Assembly (NCBI RefSeq): GCF_014652515.1
Contig: NZ_BMYY01000009.1
Location: 1 to 64,000 of the forward strand
Source of the DNA: Bacterioplanes sanyensis
GTDB lineage: Bacteria; Pseudomonadota; Gammaproteobacteria; Pseudomonadales; Oceanobacteraceae
Length of the DNA: 64,000 nucleotides
Reading direction: 5' to 3'
The translations under genes and the position numbers were made by a program. The notes beneath the pieces are model-generated. The model was not told the DNA's origin. It worked only from the letters and a program-made list of their open reading frames with translations, and ran no database searches. Positions 19,921 to 38,618 of the stretch are shown piece by piece (positions within the stretch are counted from its first letter, which is position 1; each line of letters opens with the position of its first letter).

Positions 19921-19949
19921 GGCTGGCGGGTTTACCCGTCAGCCTTTTT
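19921..19949 (+). terminator. Attenuator-type terminator between rplL and rpoB
   Basis: A 10-bp stem GGCTGGCGGG / CCCGTCAGCC (one G-T pair) with loop TTTA, then TTTTT. It lies 56 bases after the rplL stop and 361 before rpoB, the position of the known partial terminator in E. coli. Confidence 0.8.
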
Positions 19950-20252
19950 CACGTTATGGAAATCGTGAGCTTGCTGGCAAGCTGCCGGGTTCTAACGCAA
20001 GGTAAGTGTTGGGCCGGTTGGCGCTAATTCAATGGTACAGCCAGTGGCATAGGCTACTGAGCTCTTTGGGGTGGTAGGTTGCACATCGTATGACTCACGA
20101 CCGATGCTGCTCAAGCAGAATGACAAACCCAGTTGTAACTTGTCGGCCTGTGGCTGCCCACCTAGCTATTGATGTATGCATCACGCAACGCTGCTCTCCT
20201 GGAGTGACTGAGGTCGCCCGACCTGAACCAGTCACCATTGAATTAGTACTAA

Positions 20253-20275
20253 CAGACCCAAGCCACATGGGTCTG
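20253..20275 (+). promoter_or_regulatory. Stem-loop in the rpoB leader
   Basis: Perfect 8-bp stem CAGACCCA / TGGGTCTG with a 7-base loop, ending 35 bases before the rpoB ATG. No T tract follows, so it is not a terminator. It may be an RNase processing site or a translational control element (inference). Confidence 0.45.
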
Positions 20276-20310
20276 ACGACCTGATCGAGGCAACAGTCCG
20301 GGGATAACTG

Positions 20311-24387
<4,077 letters not shown>

Positions 24388-24448
24388 GCGGATGAGCAGT
24401 GCTCAGGTGGACATCGCTGCCTGAGCCTGACTCCAAACGGAGCTAACT

Positions 24449-28669
<4,221 letters not shown>

Positions 28670-28699
28670 TCTGTCAGGCTGTTCGCATTGTGAGCAGCC

Positions 28700-28728
28700 T
28701 TGACGCATAAGGGCGCTGCGGGTATCCT
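28700..28728 (+). promoter_or_regulatory. Candidate promoter for the str operon
   Basis: TTGACG (28700-28705), 17-base spacer, TATCCT (28723-28728), then a G+C-rich stretch (CGCGGCCCC). The spacing is ideal and the -35 good, but the -10 has two mismatches. The predicted start, near 28735, lies only about 10 bases before a terminator hairpin, so its output into rpsL is uncertain. Confidence 0.5.
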
Positions 28729-28744
28729 CGCGGCCCCTTTTATT

Positions 28745-28768
28745 GCATCAGTTTTCTGATGCTTTTTT
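28745..28768 (+). terminator. Terminator between rpoC and rpsL
   Basis: Perfect 7-bp stem GCATCAG / CTGATGC with loop TTTT, then six T (28763-28768). It ends 22 bases before the rpsL ATG, so it may end rpoBC transcripts or act as an attenuator for the str operon. Confidence 0.8.
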
Positions 28769-28790
28769 GAACGATATGGGAGTTTGCTAA

Positions 28791-29083
28791 ATGGCTACAA
28801 TCAACCAGTTGGTTCGTCAGCCTCGTAAGCGCAAAATGGCTAAGAGCGACGTACCTGCCCTGCAGGCGTGTCCTCAGCGTCGTGGCGTATGCACCCGTGT
28901 ATATACCACTACCCCTAAAAAGCCTAACTCGGCATACACAGTGTGGTTCTGATTCGCGGCGGTCGTGTAAAAGACTTGCCGGGTGTTCGCTATCACACAG
29001 TACGCGGTACTTTGGATACCTCTGGTGTTGCTGATCGTAAGCAAGGCCGTTCCAAGTACGGTGCTAAGCGTCCTAAGAAGTAA
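28791..29083 (+). pseudogene. rpsL: 30S ribosomal protein S12, disrupted by an internal 82-nt loss
   Basis: The 5' part encodes 48 residues in full agreement with S12 ([18 protein letters not shown] through [11 protein letters not shown]. coli residues 1-48). The sequence then jumps to codon 77: TCG GCA, two bases TA (28935-28936), and CAC AGT GTG, which encodes HSV. The rest ([20 protein letters not shown] to KRPKK) is intact in another frame up to TAA at 29081. As written, translation stops at TGA 28950-28952 after 53 residues. The span is 293 bases; adding 82 gives 375, exactly a 124-residue S12 plus stop. S12 is a decoding-centre protein and normally essential. An assembly or sequencing error, or a second intact rpsL elsewhere, are the likely explanations. 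Confidence 0.93.
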
Positions 29084-29141
29084 TTGAATATTCATCGTCG
29101 ATAAGAGTAAGGCTGGGATAACAATGCCCAGGCTGACCTGA

Positions 29142-29633
<492 letters not shown>

Positions 29634-29654
29634 TTAGATCAGAGGATCCACTGA

Positions 29655-31754
29655 GTGCCACGTACAACGCCCATTGAGCGCTACCGCAATATCGGTATCG
29701 TTGCTCATGTTGATGCCGGTAAAACGACGACAACAGAACGTATTCTGTTTTATACCGGTGTCTCTCACAAAATTGGTGAGGTGCATGACGGCGCTGCGAC
29801 CATGGACTGGATGGAGCAGGAGCAAGAGCGGGGTATTACCATTACCTCGGCTGCAACCACCTGTTTCTGGCAGGGCATGGCGCAACAGTTTGATCAGCAC
29901 CGTATCAATATTATTGATACCCCGGGGCACGTTGACTTCACCATTGAAGTAGAGCGTTCGCTGCGGGTGCTGGACGGTGCCGTGGTGGTGCTGTGTGGCT
30001 CCTCTGGTGTTCAGCCTCAGACCGAAACGGTCTGGCGTCAGGCGAACAAATATGAAGTTCCCCGCCTCGTGTTCGTCAACAAGATGGACCGTATGGGCGC
30101 GGACTTCTTTATGGTGGTTGAGCAGCTCAAAGAGCGGCTCGGCGCCAACCCAGTGCCGATGCACATCAATATCGGTGCTGAAGACGAATTCAAAGGCGTG
30201 GTCGACCTGATCAAGATGAAAGCCATCATGTGGAATGATGACGATCAGGGCACCACGTTTAGCTACGAAGAGATTCCGGCGGAGCTGCAGGAAAGCGCCG
30301 AAAAATGGCGTGAAAACCTGGTTGAAAGCGCGGCGGAAGCCTCAGAAGAGCTGATGGACAAATACCTCGAAGGCGAGGAGTTGTCCGAGCAGGAAATCAA
30401 ACAAGCGCTGCGTCAGCGCACCCTCAATAACGAAATTGTCTTGGTCGCTTGTGGTTCAGCCTTTAAAAACAAAGGCGTGCAGGCGGTATTGGATGCGGTG
30501 GTGGAGTACATGCCATCACCGACCGAGGTTAAGGCCATTGAAGGGGTGCTGGACGATAAGCACGAAACCGTTGAGCAGCGTCACGCCGGCGATGATGAGC
30601 CGTTTGCTGCGCTGGCCTTTAAAATTGCCACCGACCCATTTGTTGGCACCCTGACTTTTATTCGCGTTTATTCGGGTGTGCTGAAATCGGGTGATGCGGT
30701 CATGAACTCTGTAAAGAGTAAGCGTGAGCGCATTGGTCGCATGGTGCAGATGCACGCGAATTCGCGTGAGGAGCTCAAAGAGGTTCGTGCCGGCGACATT
30801 GTCGCTTTGATTGGTCTGAAAGATGTCACCACGGGTGACACCTTGTGTGATCAAAACAATGTGATCACGTTAGAGCGCATGGAGTTTCCAGACCCCGTTA
30901 TATCGGTGGCGGTGGAGCCCAAGTCGCAGGCTGACCAAGAGAAGATGGCGATTGCGCTGGGTAAGCTGGCGCAAGAAGATCCGTCCTTCCGAGTGGAAAC
31001 CGATCATGAAACCGGGCAAACCATCATTTCCGGCATGGGCGAGTTGCACCTGGATATCATCATCGACCGGATGATGAGAGAGTTTAAAGTCGAGTGTAAC
31101 GTCGGTAAGCCTCAGGTGGCTTACCGTGAACGCATTACCTCGACCATTGAAATCGATAACAAGTTTGCCAAGCAGTCTGGTGGTCGCGGCCAATATGGTC
31201 ATGTCGTGGTGCGCTTTGAGCCAGCCGATGAAGGCGAAGAAGGCTTGGTGTTTGTTAATGAAATCGTCGGTGGGGCTATTCCGCGTGAATACATTCCTGC
31301 CGTTGAGAAAGGCATTGAGGAGCAGATGAAGAACGGCGTATTGGCCGGCTATCCTCTGCTGGGCCTCAAGGCGACTCTGTTCGATGGCTCTTTCCATGAC
31401 GTTGACTCGAATGAGATGGCGTTTAAAATTGCTGCCTCGCAGGCAACCAAGCGACTGTCGACAGAGGGCAATGCCGTACTGCTGGAACCAATGATGAAAG
31501 TTGAGGTGGTAACACCGGAAGACTACATGGGTGATGTAGTAGGTGATCTTAACCGTCGTCGTGGTTTGATTGCAGGAATGGATGACTCGCCATCCGGTAA
31601 GGTGGTGAGGGCGTCGGTACCATTAGCAGAGATGTTCGGTTATGCCACCGATCTGCGCTCTGCTTCACAGGGCCGTGCGACCTATTCCATGGAATTTGAA
31701 AAGTATGCGGAAGCACCTTCAAGCGTTGCCGAAGCAGTAATTAATAGATCTTAA
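29655..31754 (+). CDS. fusA: Elongation factor G (str-operon paralogue)
   Basis: A 699-residue ribosomal translocase GTPase. G1 [10 protein letters not shown], switch region [12 protein letters not shown]3 [10 protein letters not shown]4 NKMD, then SGMGELHLD and [14 protein letters not shown] of domains III-V. The start is GTG at 29655 after AGAGGA; the product begins [20 protein letters not shown]. It lies in the classic rpsL-rpsG-fusA-tuf order, marking it as the housekeeping EF-G. A diverged second copy is at 14117-16204. Confidence 0.97.
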   Translation: MPRTTPIERYRNIGIVAHVDAGKTTTTERILFYTGVSHKIGEVHDGAATMDWMEQEQERGITITSAATTCFWQGMAQQFDQHRINIIDTPGHVDFTIEVERSLRVLDGAVVVLCGSSGVQPQTETVWRQANKYEVPRLVFVNKMDRMGADFFMVVEQLKERLGANPVPMHINIGAEDEFKGVVDLIKMKAIMWNDDDQGTTFSYEEIPAELQESAEKWRENLVESAAEASEELMDKYLEGEELSEQEIKQALRQRTLNNEIVLVACGSAFKNKGVQAVLDAVVEYMPSPTEVKAIEGVLDDKHETVEQRHAGDDEPFAALAFKIATDPFVGTLTFIRVYSGVLKSGDAVMNSVKSKRERIGRMVQMHANSREELKEVRAGDIVALIGLKDVTTGDTLCDQNNVITLERMEFPDPVISVAVEPKSQADQEKMAIALGKLAQEDPSFRVETDHETGQTIISGMGELHLDIIIDRMMREFKVECNVGKPQVAYRERITSTIEIDNKFAKQSGGRGQYGHVVVRFEPADEGEEGLVFVNEIVGGAIPREYIPAVEKGIEEQMKNGVLAGYPLLGLKATLFDGSFHDVDSNEMAFKIAASQATKRLSTEGNAVLLEPMMKVEVVTPEDYMGDVVGDLNRRRGLIAGMDDSPSGKVVRASVPLAEMFGYATDLRSASQGRATYSMEFEKYAEAPSSVAEAVINRS

Positions 31755-31782
31755 TTTCTTAAAACTATCTAAGAGGTGTTTT

Positions 31783-33006
31783 ATGGCTAAGGAAACGTTT
31801 GAGCGTTCCAAACCACACGTAAACGTAGGCACCATCGGTCACGTTGACCATGGTAAAACTACCCTGACTGCTGCTCTGACTCGCGTATGTTCAGAAGTAT
31901 TTGGCGGTGCAGCCGTTGCGTTCGACGGTATCGACAACGCGCCTGAAGAAAAAGATCGTGGTATCACGATTTCAACGTCTCACGTTGAGTATGAATCAAA
32001 CGATCGTCACTACGCGCACGTTGACTGCCCAGGGCACGCCGACTACGTGAAAAACATGATCACTGGTGCTGCTCAAATGGACGGCGCTATCTTGGTATGT
32101 GGTTCGACTGACGGCCCAATGCCTCAGACGCGTGAGCACATCCTGCTGTCTCGTCAGGTGGGTGTACCTTACATCGTTGTGTTCCTGAACAAAGCTGACC
32201 TGCTGGCTGAAGACTGTGGCGGTGCAGACTCTGAAGAATACGCAGAGATGCTGGAGCTGGTTGAAATGGAACTGCGTGACCTGCTGTCTGAATACGACTT
32301 CCCAGGTGACGACACGCCAATCATCCCAGGTTCTGCTCTGATGGCGCTGAACGGCGAAGATGAAAACGAAATGGGTACTACCGCTGTTAAGAAGCTGGTA
32401 GAAGCGTTGGATTCTTACATTCCTGAGCCAGAGCGTGCGATCGACGGTGACTTCATTATGCCGATCGAAGACGTATTCTCGATTCAAGGCCGTGGTACTG
32501 TTGTTACCGGTCGTGTTGAGCGCGGTATCGTTAAGACTGGCGAAGAAATCGAAATCGTCGGCATCAAAGAAACCACCAAGACGACTTGTACTGGTGTTGA
32601 GATGTTCCGCAAGATTCTGGACGAAGGCCGTGCAGGTGAGAACGTTGGTGTTCTGCTGCGTGGTACTAAGCGTGACGAAGTTGAGCGTGGTCAGGTTCTG
32701 GCGAAGCCAGGTTCGATCACTCCTCACACTAAGTTCGAATCTGAAGTATACGTACTGGGCAAAGACGAAGGTGGCCGTCACACGCCATTCTTCAAAGGCT
32801 ACCGTCCACAGTTCTACTTCCGTACTACTGACGTGACTGGTGCTGTTGAGCTGCCAGAAGGCGTTGAAATGGTAATGCCAGGTGACAACGTAGCTCTGAA
32901 AGTTGAGCTGATTGCACCGATCGCGATGGACGAAGGTCTGCGCTTCGCGATCCGTGAAGGTGGCCGTACCGTTGGTGCGGGTGTTGTTGCTAAGATCATC
33001 GAGTGA
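31783..33006 (+). CDS. tuf: Elongation factor Tu
   Basis: A 407-residue GTPase that carries aminoacyl-tRNA to the ribosome. It begins [20 protein letters not shown]; the P loop GHVDHGKT, switch 1 [25 protein letters not shown] and domain 3 ([20 protein letters not shown]) are all normal. AGAGGTG precedes the ATG. A strong terminator follows, so the str operon ends here. No second tuf gene is in the window although the tRNA-Trp/secE site often holds one. Confidence 0.98.
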   Translation: MAKETFERSKPHVNVGTIGHVDHGKTTLTAALTRVCSEVFGGAAVAFDGIDNAPEEKDRGITISTSHVEYESNDRHYAHVDCPGHADYVKNMITGAAQMDGAILVCGSTDGPMPQTREHILLSRQVGVPYIVVFLNKADLLAEDCGGADSEEYAEMLELVEMELRDLLSEYDFPGDDTPIIPGSALMALNGEDENEMGTTAVKKLVEALDSYIPEPERAIDGDFIMPIEDVFSIQGRGTVVTGRVERGIVKTGEEIEIVGIKETTKTTCTGVEMFRKILDEGRAGENVGVLLRGTKRDEVERGQVLAKPGSITPHTKFESEVYVLGKDEGGRHTPFFKGYRPQFYFRTTDVTGAVELPEGVEMVMPGDNVALKVELIAPIAMDEGLRFAIREGGRTVGAGVVAKIIE

Positions 33007-33052
33007 TCTTTAACAGCGCAAGCATAAGAAAGAGATAGCTCTTTCTGACAGG

Positions 33053-33083
33053 AAAGCCTCGCCAGAAATGGTGGGGCTTTTTT
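33053..33083 (+). terminator. str operon terminator
   Basis: An 11-bp stem AAAGCCTCGCC (33053-33063) / GGTGGGGCTTT (33070-33080) with two G-T pairs and a 6-base loop, ending in six T. Confidence 0.9.
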
Positions 33084-33101
33084 GTTGTTTCAAGACTAAG
33101 G

Positions 33102-33130
33102 TTGACACTTTTTGTACAGCCGCATACAAT
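33102..33130 (+). promoter_or_regulatory. S10 operon promoter
   Basis: TTGACA (33102-33107), exactly 17 bases, TACAAT (33125-33130): one mismatch from full consensus. The expected start near 33137 leaves a leader of about 50 bases before rpsJ, much shorter than the 172-base L4-responsive leader of E. coli. Confidence 0.88.
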
Positions 33131-33188
33131 TCGCGTCCCTTTTACTAGGGGAAACGCGAGCTCTAACTTTTACTTTTGGGGTTTGGTA

Positions 33189-33500
33189 ATGCAAAACCAA
33201 CGAATCCGTATCCGTTTGAAGGCATTCGACCATCGCCTGATCGATTCTTCGACTCAGGAAATTGTCGACACTGCCAAACGTACGGGCGCTCAGGTACGTG
33301 GTCCTATTCCACTGCCGACTCGTAAAGAGCGTTATACCGTTCTGGTCTCTCCGCACGTCAACAAAGACGCGCGCGATCAGTACGAAATCCGTACACACAA
33401 GCGCATGCTCGACATTGTTGAGCCAACTGAAAAAACAGTTGATGCGCTGATGAAGCTGGATCTGGCTGCCGGTGTGGAAGTTCAGATCAGTCTGGGTTAA
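33189..33500 (+). CDS. rpsJ: 30S ribosomal protein S10
   Basis: A 103-residue S10, a 30S head protein that also joins NusB in antitermination and links NusG to the ribosome. It begins [19 protein letters not shown] and contains [20 protein letters not shown]. The start at 33189 is the family start; the frame is open further upstream through the promoter, which is fortuitous. It is the first gene of the S10 operon. Confidence 0.98.
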   Translation: MQNQRIRIRLKAFDHRLIDSSTQEIVDTAKRTGAQVRGPIPLPTRKERYTVLVSPHVNKDARDQYEIRTHKRMLDIVEPTEKTVDALMKLDLAAGVEVQISLG

Positions 33501-33597
33501 TCCGTAAGGAATTTCCCCTACACAGTGCTCTGTGTAACGCCCGTTGAACTGGGCGGCCATAGTGGGTTAAAGCCCCGTACACGAGAGGAAATACAAA

Positions 33598-34230
33598 ATG
33601 GCAATTGGTATTGTCGGTAAAAAAGCGGGCATGACTCGTGTATTTACCGAAGAAGGTCAATCTGTCGCAGTAACTGTACTGGAAGTGACGCCTAACCGTG
33701 TTACTCAGGTTAAGACCGCCGACACTGACGGCTACAGTGCTCTTCAGGTTACTTATGGTGAGAAGAAAGCTTCTCGCGTCTCTAAGCCCGAAGCGGGTCA
33801 CTTTGCGAAAGCCAGCGTTGAAGCTGGTCGCGGCTTGATCGAGTTTCGTACCGACGAAGCCCTGAATGTGGGTGACGAACTGACTGTAACCCAGTTTGAA
33901 GCGGGTCAGTCTGTTGACGTTACTGGCATGACTAAGGGTAAAGGCTTCCAAGGCGGCGTTAAGCGTTGGAACTTCAGCACTCAAGATGCAACCCACGGCA
34001 ACTCTTTGTCGCACCGTGCGCCTGGCTCTATTGGCCAGTGTCAGACTCCAGGTCGCGTATGGAAAGGCAAAAAGATGGCGGGTCACATGGGCGCAGAACA
34101 GCAGACTACGCAAAGTCTGGAAATCGTTCGCGTTGATGCAGAAAACAACTTGCTGCTGATTAAAGGTGCTGTTCCAGGTTCGACTGGTTCCGACGTCATT
34201 GTTAAACCAGCTGTTAAGGCTAAGGGGTAA
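33598..34230 (+). CDS. rplC: 50S ribosomal protein L3
   Basis: A 210-residue early-assembly 50S protein whose long loop reaches the peptidyl transferase centre. The loop region [20 protein letters not shown] is intact, with the Gln in the position methylated by PrmB in E. coli. It lies 97 bases after rpsJ and 3 bases before rplD. Confidence 0.98.
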   Translation: MAIGIVGKKAGMTRVFTEEGQSVAVTVLEVTPNRVTQVKTADTDGYSALQVTYGEKKASRVSKPEAGHFAKASVEAGRGLIEFRTDEALNVGDELTVTQFEAGQSVDVTGMTKGKGFQGGVKRWNFSTQDATHGNSLSHRAPGSIGQCQTPGRVWKGKKMAGHMGAEQQTTQSLEIVRVDAENNLLLIKGAVPGSTGSDVIVKPAVKAKG

Positions 34231-34233
34231 GCA

Positions 34234-34836
34234 ATGGAACTGAAAACTAACGCTGGTACAGCTGTTGCTGTGTCCGACGCCGCTTTCGGTCGTGAATTTA
34301 ATGAAGCTCTGGTGCACCAGGTTGTTACTGCTTATTTGGCAGGTGCACGTCAGGGTACTAAAGCACAGAAAACCCGTTCTGAAGTTAGCGGTGGCGGTAT
34401 CAAGCCATGGCGTCAGAAGGGTACCGGTCGTGCTCGTTCAGGTACTTCTAGCTCGCCAATCTGGCGCAGCGGTGGTGTGACCTTTGCTGCCAAACCTCGC
34501 AAGTTTGACCAGAAAGTAAACAAAAAGATGTATCGCGCTGCTATGCAGTCGATTCTGTCTGAGCTCGTTCGCCAAGAGCGTCTGGTGGTTGCGGATTCTT
34601 TCGCAGTAGAAAGCCATAAGACGAAAGAGTTCGTTGCCAAGCTGAAAGAACTGGAACTGGATAACGTATTGATCGTTGCCGGTGAAGTCGACGAAAAACT
34701 GTATCTGGCTGCTCGTAACGTCCCACACGTGGGTGTTACCGAAGCGTCTGCCATTGATCCGGTTAGCCTGATCGCCTTTGACAAAGTTCTGGTGACTGTA
34801 GACGCTCTGAAGAAGCTTGAGGAGACCTACGCATGA
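34234..34836 (+). CDS. rplD: 50S ribosomal protein L4
   Basis: A 200-residue L4 that lines the peptide exit tunnel; in E. coli it also represses the S10 operon. The tunnel loop [20 protein letters not shown] is normal. The last four bases overlap the rplW start (ATGA). The upstream leader is too short for the E. coli type of L4-dependent attenuation. Confidence 0.98.
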   Translation: MELKTNAGTAVAVSDAAFGREFNEALVHQVVTAYLAGARQGTKAQKTRSEVSGGGIKPWRQKGTGRARSGTSSSPIWRSGGVTFAAKPRKFDQKVNKKMYRAAMQSILSELVRQERLVVADSFAVESHKTKEFVAKLKELELDNVLIVAGEVDEKLYLAARNVPHVGVTEASAIDPVSLIAFDKVLVTVDALKKLEETYA

Positions 34837-35129
34837 ACCGTGAACGTATTTATCAGGTATTAGTTGCTCCTCACGTTTCTGAGAAAGCAACCGTGGTGGC
34901 TGAGAAAAACTCTCAGTACGTATTCCGTGTCGCACCCGATGCAACTAAGCCAGAAATCAAGAAGGCTGTTGAAGCGCTGTTCGAAGTCAAAGTTGACTCC
35001 GTACAGACCGTCAACATCAAAGGTAAAACCAAGCGTACTGCTCGCGGTATGGGCAAGCGCAACGACACGCGTAAAGCGTACGTTCGCCTGGCTGCGGGTC
35101 AAGACATCGACTTTGCAGACGCGGAATAA
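34833..35129 (+). CDS. rplW: 50S ribosomal protein L23
   Basis: A 98-residue L23, the docking site for trigger factor and SRP at the tunnel exit. It begins [20 protein letters not shown]. It overlaps rplD by 4 bases and precedes rplB by 13. Confidence 0.98.
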   Translation: MNRERIYQVLVAPHVSEKATVVAEKNSQYVFRVAPDATKPEIKKAVEALFEVKVDSVQTVNIKGKTKRTARGMGKRNDTRKAYVRLAAGQDIDFADAE

Positions 35130-35142
35130 GGGAGCTTAAGTC

Positions 35143-35970
35143 ATGGCATTGGTGAAAACTAAACCGACTTCTGCTGGCCGTCGCCATCTGGTTAAAGTCG
35201 TTAACGGTGACCTTCACAAAGGTAAACCGCACGCCGGTCTGGTAGAAAAGAAATCCAAGACGGGTGGCCGTAACAACAACGGTCGTATTACTACTCGTCA
35301 TATCGGTGGTGGTCACAAGCATCATTACCGTGTGATCGATTTCAAACGCAACAAAGATGGCATTAATGCTGTTGTTGAGCGTCTGGAATACGATCCAAAC
35401 CGCAGTGCGAACATTGCTCTGTTGAAGTACCTGGACGGTGAGCGTCGCTACATTCTCGCTCCTAAAGGTCTGAAAGCAGGTGACCAGATTCTGTCTGGTG
35501 AAGAGGCCCCAATCAAGGTGGGCAGTGCAATGCCTCTGCGTAACATTCCAGTAGGTAGCGTTGTGCACAACGTTGAACTGAAGCCAGGTAAGGGCGGCCA
35601 GATCGCTCGTTCAGCTGGTGCTTCTGTTCAGTTGGTAGCACGTGACGGCGCGTACTGCACCTTGCGTCTGCGCTCTGGCGAGATGCGTAAAGTGCTGAGC
35701 GAATGCCGCGCGACTCTGGGTGAAGTGGGTAACTCTGAGCACTCCCTGCGCGAGCTGGGTAAAGCTGGTGCATCACGCTGGCGCGGCATTCGTCCGACCG
35801 TCCGTGGTGTTGTTATGAACCCTGTTGACCACCCACACGGTGGTGGTGAGGGTCGTACTTCCGGTGGTCGTCATCCGGTTACCCCATGGGGTGTGCCGAC
35901 TAAGGGTTACAAGACTCGTAAGAATAAGCGTACCGATAAGTTGATCGTACGTCGTCGTTCTGCGAAGTAA
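35143..35970 (+). CDS. rplB: 50S ribosomal protein L2
   Basis: A 275-residue L2, needed for subunit association and peptidyl transfer. The segment [20 protein letters not shown] contains the conserved histidine near the catalytic centre. The RNA-binding core [19 protein letters not shown] is present. Full length. Confidence 0.98.
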   Translation: MALVKTKPTSAGRRHLVKVVNGDLHKGKPHAGLVEKKSKTGGRNNNGRITTRHIGGGHKHHYRVIDFKRNKDGINAVVERLEYDPNRSANIALLKYLDGERRYILAPKGLKAGDQILSGEEAPIKVGSAMPLRNIPVGSVVHNVELKPGKGGQIARSAGASVQLVARDGAYCTLRLRSGEMRKVLSECRATLGEVGNSEHSLRELGKAGASRWRGIRPTVRGVVMNPVDHPHGGGEGRTSGGRHPVTPWGVPTKGYKTRKNKRTDKLIVRRRSAK

Positions 35971-35987
35971 TTAGAGAGGATTGAACT

Positions 35988-36263
35988 GTGCCACGTTCAT
36001 TGAAAAAAGGTCCATTCATAGACCATCACTTGATGAAGAAGGTAGAGGCCGCTCTTGAGAAGAACGACAAGCGTCCGATCAAGACTTGGTCTCGCCGCTC
36101 CACAATCTTTCCAGATTTCGTGGGGCTGACGATTGCTGTACACAACGGTCGTCAACACGTGCCTGTTTTCGTAACTGAAGACATGGTTGGTCATAAACTC
36201 GGCGAATTCGCATTGACTCGTACTTATAAGGGTCATGTTGCGGATAAGAAAGCCAAACGCTAA
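35988..36263 (+). CDS. rpsS: 30S ribosomal protein S19
   Basis: A 91-residue 30S head protein that forms a complex with S13. It begins [20 protein letters not shown] and contains [16 protein letters not shown]. The start is GTG at 35988, after AGAGAGGATTGA. rplV follows after 13 bases. Confidence 0.98.
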   Translation: MPRSLKKGPFIDHHLMKKVEAALEKNDKRPIKTWSRRSTIFPDFVGLTIAVHNGRQHVPVFVTEDMVGHKLGEFALTRTYKGHVADKKAKR

Positions 36264-36276
36264 TAAGGGGTGAAGT

Positions 36277-36612
36277 ATGTCTGAAGTAGCCGCCGTATTA
36301 CGTGGTGCTCGCTTGTCTGCACAAAAAGCTCGCCTGGTTGCAGATCAAATCCGCGGTAAAAATGTTGCGGAAGCACTCGATATTCTGACGTTCAGCGGCA
36401 AGAAAGGCGCTGACATCATCAAGAAAGTGCTGGAATCTGCCATCGCCAACGCTGAGCACAATAACGGTGCTGATGTCGACGAACTGAATGTTTCTACTGT
36501 GTTCGTCGATGAAGGTATGACCATGAAGCGTATTCGCCCTCGTGCGAAAGGTCGCGCTGATCGTATCTTCAAGCGTACTTGTCACATCACTGTGAAAGTT
36601 TCAGAAAAATAG
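36277..36612 (+). CDS. rplV: 50S ribosomal protein L22
   Basis: A 111-residue L22 lining the exit tunnel. The beta-hairpin tip [15 protein letters not shown], where macrolide-resistance changes arise in other bacteria, reads as wild type. It begins [20 protein letters not shown]. rpsC follows after 11 bases. Confidence 0.98.
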   Translation: MSEVAAVLRGARLSAQKARLVADQIRGKNVAEALDILTFSGKKGADIIKKVLESAIANAEHNNGADVDELNVSTVFVDEGMTMKRIRPRAKGRADRIFKRTCHITVKVSEK

Positions 36613-36623
36613 GAGTTGGTCAG

Positions 36624-37313
36624 ATGGGTCAGAAAGTTCATCCAACCGGTATCCGTTTAGGTATCACCAAAGACCATAACTCGGTCTGGTATGCCGGTAA
36701 GGATAAGTACGCCGACAACCTGCTGACTGACATCGAGGTGCGTTCTTTAATCGAGAAGCGCCTGGAAAAAGCGTCTGTTAGCAAGGTCGTTATCGAGCGT
36801 CCAGCACAAAACGCCAAAGTGACCATTCACACTGCCCGTCCAGGCATCGTGATTGGTAAAAAAGGCGAAGATGTTGAGAAGCTGCGTAAAGACGTCAGCG
36901 ACATGATGGGTATTCCGGTACACATCAACATTGAAGAAGTTCGTAAGCCGGATTTAGATGCCAAATTGGTAGCGCAAAGCGTTGCTAACCAATTGGAACG
37001 CCGTGTGATGTTCCGTCGTGCCATGAAGCGCGCCGTACAGAACGCCATGCGCGGTGGTGCCGAAGGTATCAAGATTCAAGTAGGTGGCCGTCTGGGTGGT
37101 GCTGAAATTGCTCGTTCTGAATGGTATCGCGAAGGTCGTGTACCTCTGCACACATTGCGTGCAGACATCGACTACGCAACCTACGAAGCACACACTACCT
37201 ATGGTGTGATTGGTGTGAAGGTCTGGATCTTCAAGGGCGAAATCCTGGGTGGTATTCAGGAAGTTCGTGACCGCGCCAAGAGCCAGGGCAAGAAAAAATC
37301 CGGTCGTTCGTAA
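36624..37313 (+). CDS. rpsC: 30S ribosomal protein S3
   Basis: A 229-residue 30S head protein at the mRNA entry channel. It begins [20 protein letters not shown] and has the KH-domain motif [22 protein letters not shown] precedes the ATG at 36624; the open frame upstream from 36579 lies inside rplV and is not used. Confidence 0.98.
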   Translation: MGQKVHPTGIRLGITKDHNSVWYAGKDKYADNLLTDIEVRSLIEKRLEKASVSKVVIERPAQNAKVTIHTARPGIVIGKKGEDVEKLRKDVSDMMGIPVHINIEEVRKPDLDAKLVAQSVANQLERRVMFRRAMKRAVQNAMRGGAEGIKIQVGGRLGGAEIARSEWYREGRVPLHTLRADIDYATYEAHTTYGVIGVKVWIFKGEILGGIQEVRDRAKSQGKKKSGRS

Positions 37314-37325
37314 GGGGAATTTGTA

Positions 37326-37739
37326 ATGTTGTTACCAAAGCGTACGAAATTCCGTAAGGTACAGACCGGTCGTAACCGTGGTCTGGCGATCCGTGGCTCG
37401 AAAGTGAGCTTCGGTGAATACGGCCTGAAGGCAACTGGCCGTGGTCGTATGACATCTCGTCAGATCGAGGCTGCTCGTCGTGCCATGACCCGTAAAATTA
37501 AGCGGGGCGGTAAAATTTGGATCCGTGTTTTCCCAGACAAGCCTATTACAGAAAAACCTCTTGAGGTTCGTATGGGTAAAGGTAAGGGTAACGTGGAATA
37601 TTGGGTAGCTCAGATTCAGCCAGGCCGTGTGCTGTATGAGATGGAAGGTGTGTCAGAAGAACTGGCACGTGAAGCCTTCGCTCTGGCTGCTGCGAAACTG
37701 CCTTTCAAAACTGAGTTTGTTAAACGGACGGTGCTGTGA
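37326..37739 (+). CDS. rplP: 50S ribosomal protein L16
   Basis: A 137-residue L16 near the A-site tRNA elbow. It begins [20 protein letters not shown] and has [20 protein letters not shown], including the Arg-containing loop hydroxylated by YcfD in E. coli. Its TGA overlaps the rpmC start by one base. Confidence 0.98.
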   Translation: MLLPKRTKFRKVQTGRNRGLAIRGSKVSFGEYGLKATGRGRMTSRQIEAARRAMTRKIKRGGKIWIRVFPDKPITEKPLEVRMGKGKGNVEYWVAQIQPGRVLYEMEGVSEELAREAFALAAAKLPFKTEFVKRTVL

Positions 37740-37930
37740 TGAAAGCAAGTGAGCTGAAAGAAAAATCAGTAGCTGAGCTGCAATCTCAGCTGGAAGAACT
37801 GCGCGGCGAGCAGTTCAAACTGCGTATGCAGAAGGCGACTGGTCAACTGGGTCAGACTCATCTGATCACAGAAGCTCGTCGTGACATCGCTCGCGTTAAG
37901 ACCGTCCTGGCACAAAAGGCAGGTGAATGA
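37739..37930 (+). CDS. rpmC: 50S ribosomal protein L29
   Basis: A 63-residue helical-hairpin protein next to the tunnel exit. It begins [20 protein letters not shown] and contains [13 protein letters not shown]. The ATG at 37739 shares one base with the rplP stop. rpsQ follows after 2 bases. Confidence 0.97.
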   Translation: MKASELKEKSVAELQSQLEELRGEQFKLRMQKATGQLGQTHLITEARRDIARVKTVLAQKAGE

Positions 37931-37932
37931 GC

Positions 37933-38199
37933 ATGACTGAGAATACCAAAACAGTCCGTACCCTCAGCGGTCGTGTTGTCAGCAACAAGATGGACAAGTC
38001 CGTCACTGTACTGGTAGAGCGTTTTGTTAAGCATCCGATCTATAAAAAGTTCGTGAAGCGTTCTACCAAAGTAATGGCGCACGACGCTAATAACGAGTGC
38101 CAAATCGGCGACATCGTTACAGTAAAAGAGTCGCGTCCTTTGTCTAAAAACAAGACATGGGCGCTGGTAAGTATCGACGAGCGCGCCGCCAAGGTCTAA
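37933..38199 (+). CDS. rpsQ: 30S ribosomal protein S17
   Basis: An 88-residue primary 16S-binding OB-fold protein. It contains [20 protein letters not shown] and the conserved [14 protein letters not shown]. The ATG at 37933 is chosen because AGGTGA lies 6 bases upstream; the in-frame ATG at 37927 has no room for a ribosome-binding site. It is the last gene of the S10 block. Confidence 0.97.
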   Translation: MTENTKTVRTLSGRVVSNKMDKSVTVLVERFVKHPIYKKFVKRSTKVMAHDANNECQIGDIVTVKESRPLSKNKTWALVSIDERAAKV

Positions 38200-38231
38200 G
38201 ACCGGGCGCAGTTAGTTAGGAGCGAGATAGC

Positions 38232-38600
38232 ATGATTCAAACTCAAACCATGCTTGACGTTGCCGACAACAGCGGCGCGAAGCGCGTTCAGTGCATCAAA
38301 GTACTGGGCGGCTCACATCGTCGCTATGCCGGCATCGGCGATTTAATCAAAGTGTCCGTTAAGGAAGCAATTCCTCGCGGTAAAGTTAAGAAAGGTCAGG
38401 TGATGACCGCAGTAGTTGTGCGTACCAAGAAAGGTGTACGCCGTCCAGACGGATCTATCATCCGTTTCGACGTCAACTCTGCCGTACTGTTGAACGCATC
38501 TAATGCGCCCATCGGTACTCGTATCTTTGGCCCTGTAACCCGTGAACTGCGCTCTGAGCAATTCATGAAGATCATTTCCCTGGCACCAGAAGTGCTTTAA
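38232..38600 (+). CDS. rplN: 50S ribosomal protein L14
   Basis: A 122-residue L14, part of the intersubunit bridge with 16S helix 14. It begins [20 protein letters not shown] and ends SLAPEVL as in E. coli. First gene of the spc block; the 32-base gap from rpsQ shows no terminator. Confidence 0.98.
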   Translation: MIQTQTMLDVADNSGAKRVQCIKVLGGSHRRYAGIGDLIKVSVKEAIPRGKVKKGQVMTAVVVRTKKGVRRPDGSIIRFDVNSAVLLNASNAPIGTRIFGPVTRELRSEQFMKIISLAPEVL

Positions 38601-38618
38601 GGGAGAAGGGGACACGGT

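Larger units (their letters stand above)
19866..20310. other. rplL-rpoB intergenic region
   Basis: No coding capacity supported in 445 bases. It holds a terminator-like hairpin (19921-19949), a second perfect hairpin AGCTTGC-TG-GCAAGCT (19968-19983) without T tract, and an 8-bp hairpin just before rpoB (20253-20275). In E. coli the equivalent gap holds a partial terminator and an RNase III site that set the rpoBC to ribosomal protein ratio; an equivalent role is inferred. Confidence 0.6.

Noticed and set aside
28791-29083. Programmed frameshift or intron in rpsL
   Set aside because: Sequence is missing rather than inserted; 28 conserved codons are absent and no slippery motif or intron structure is present.
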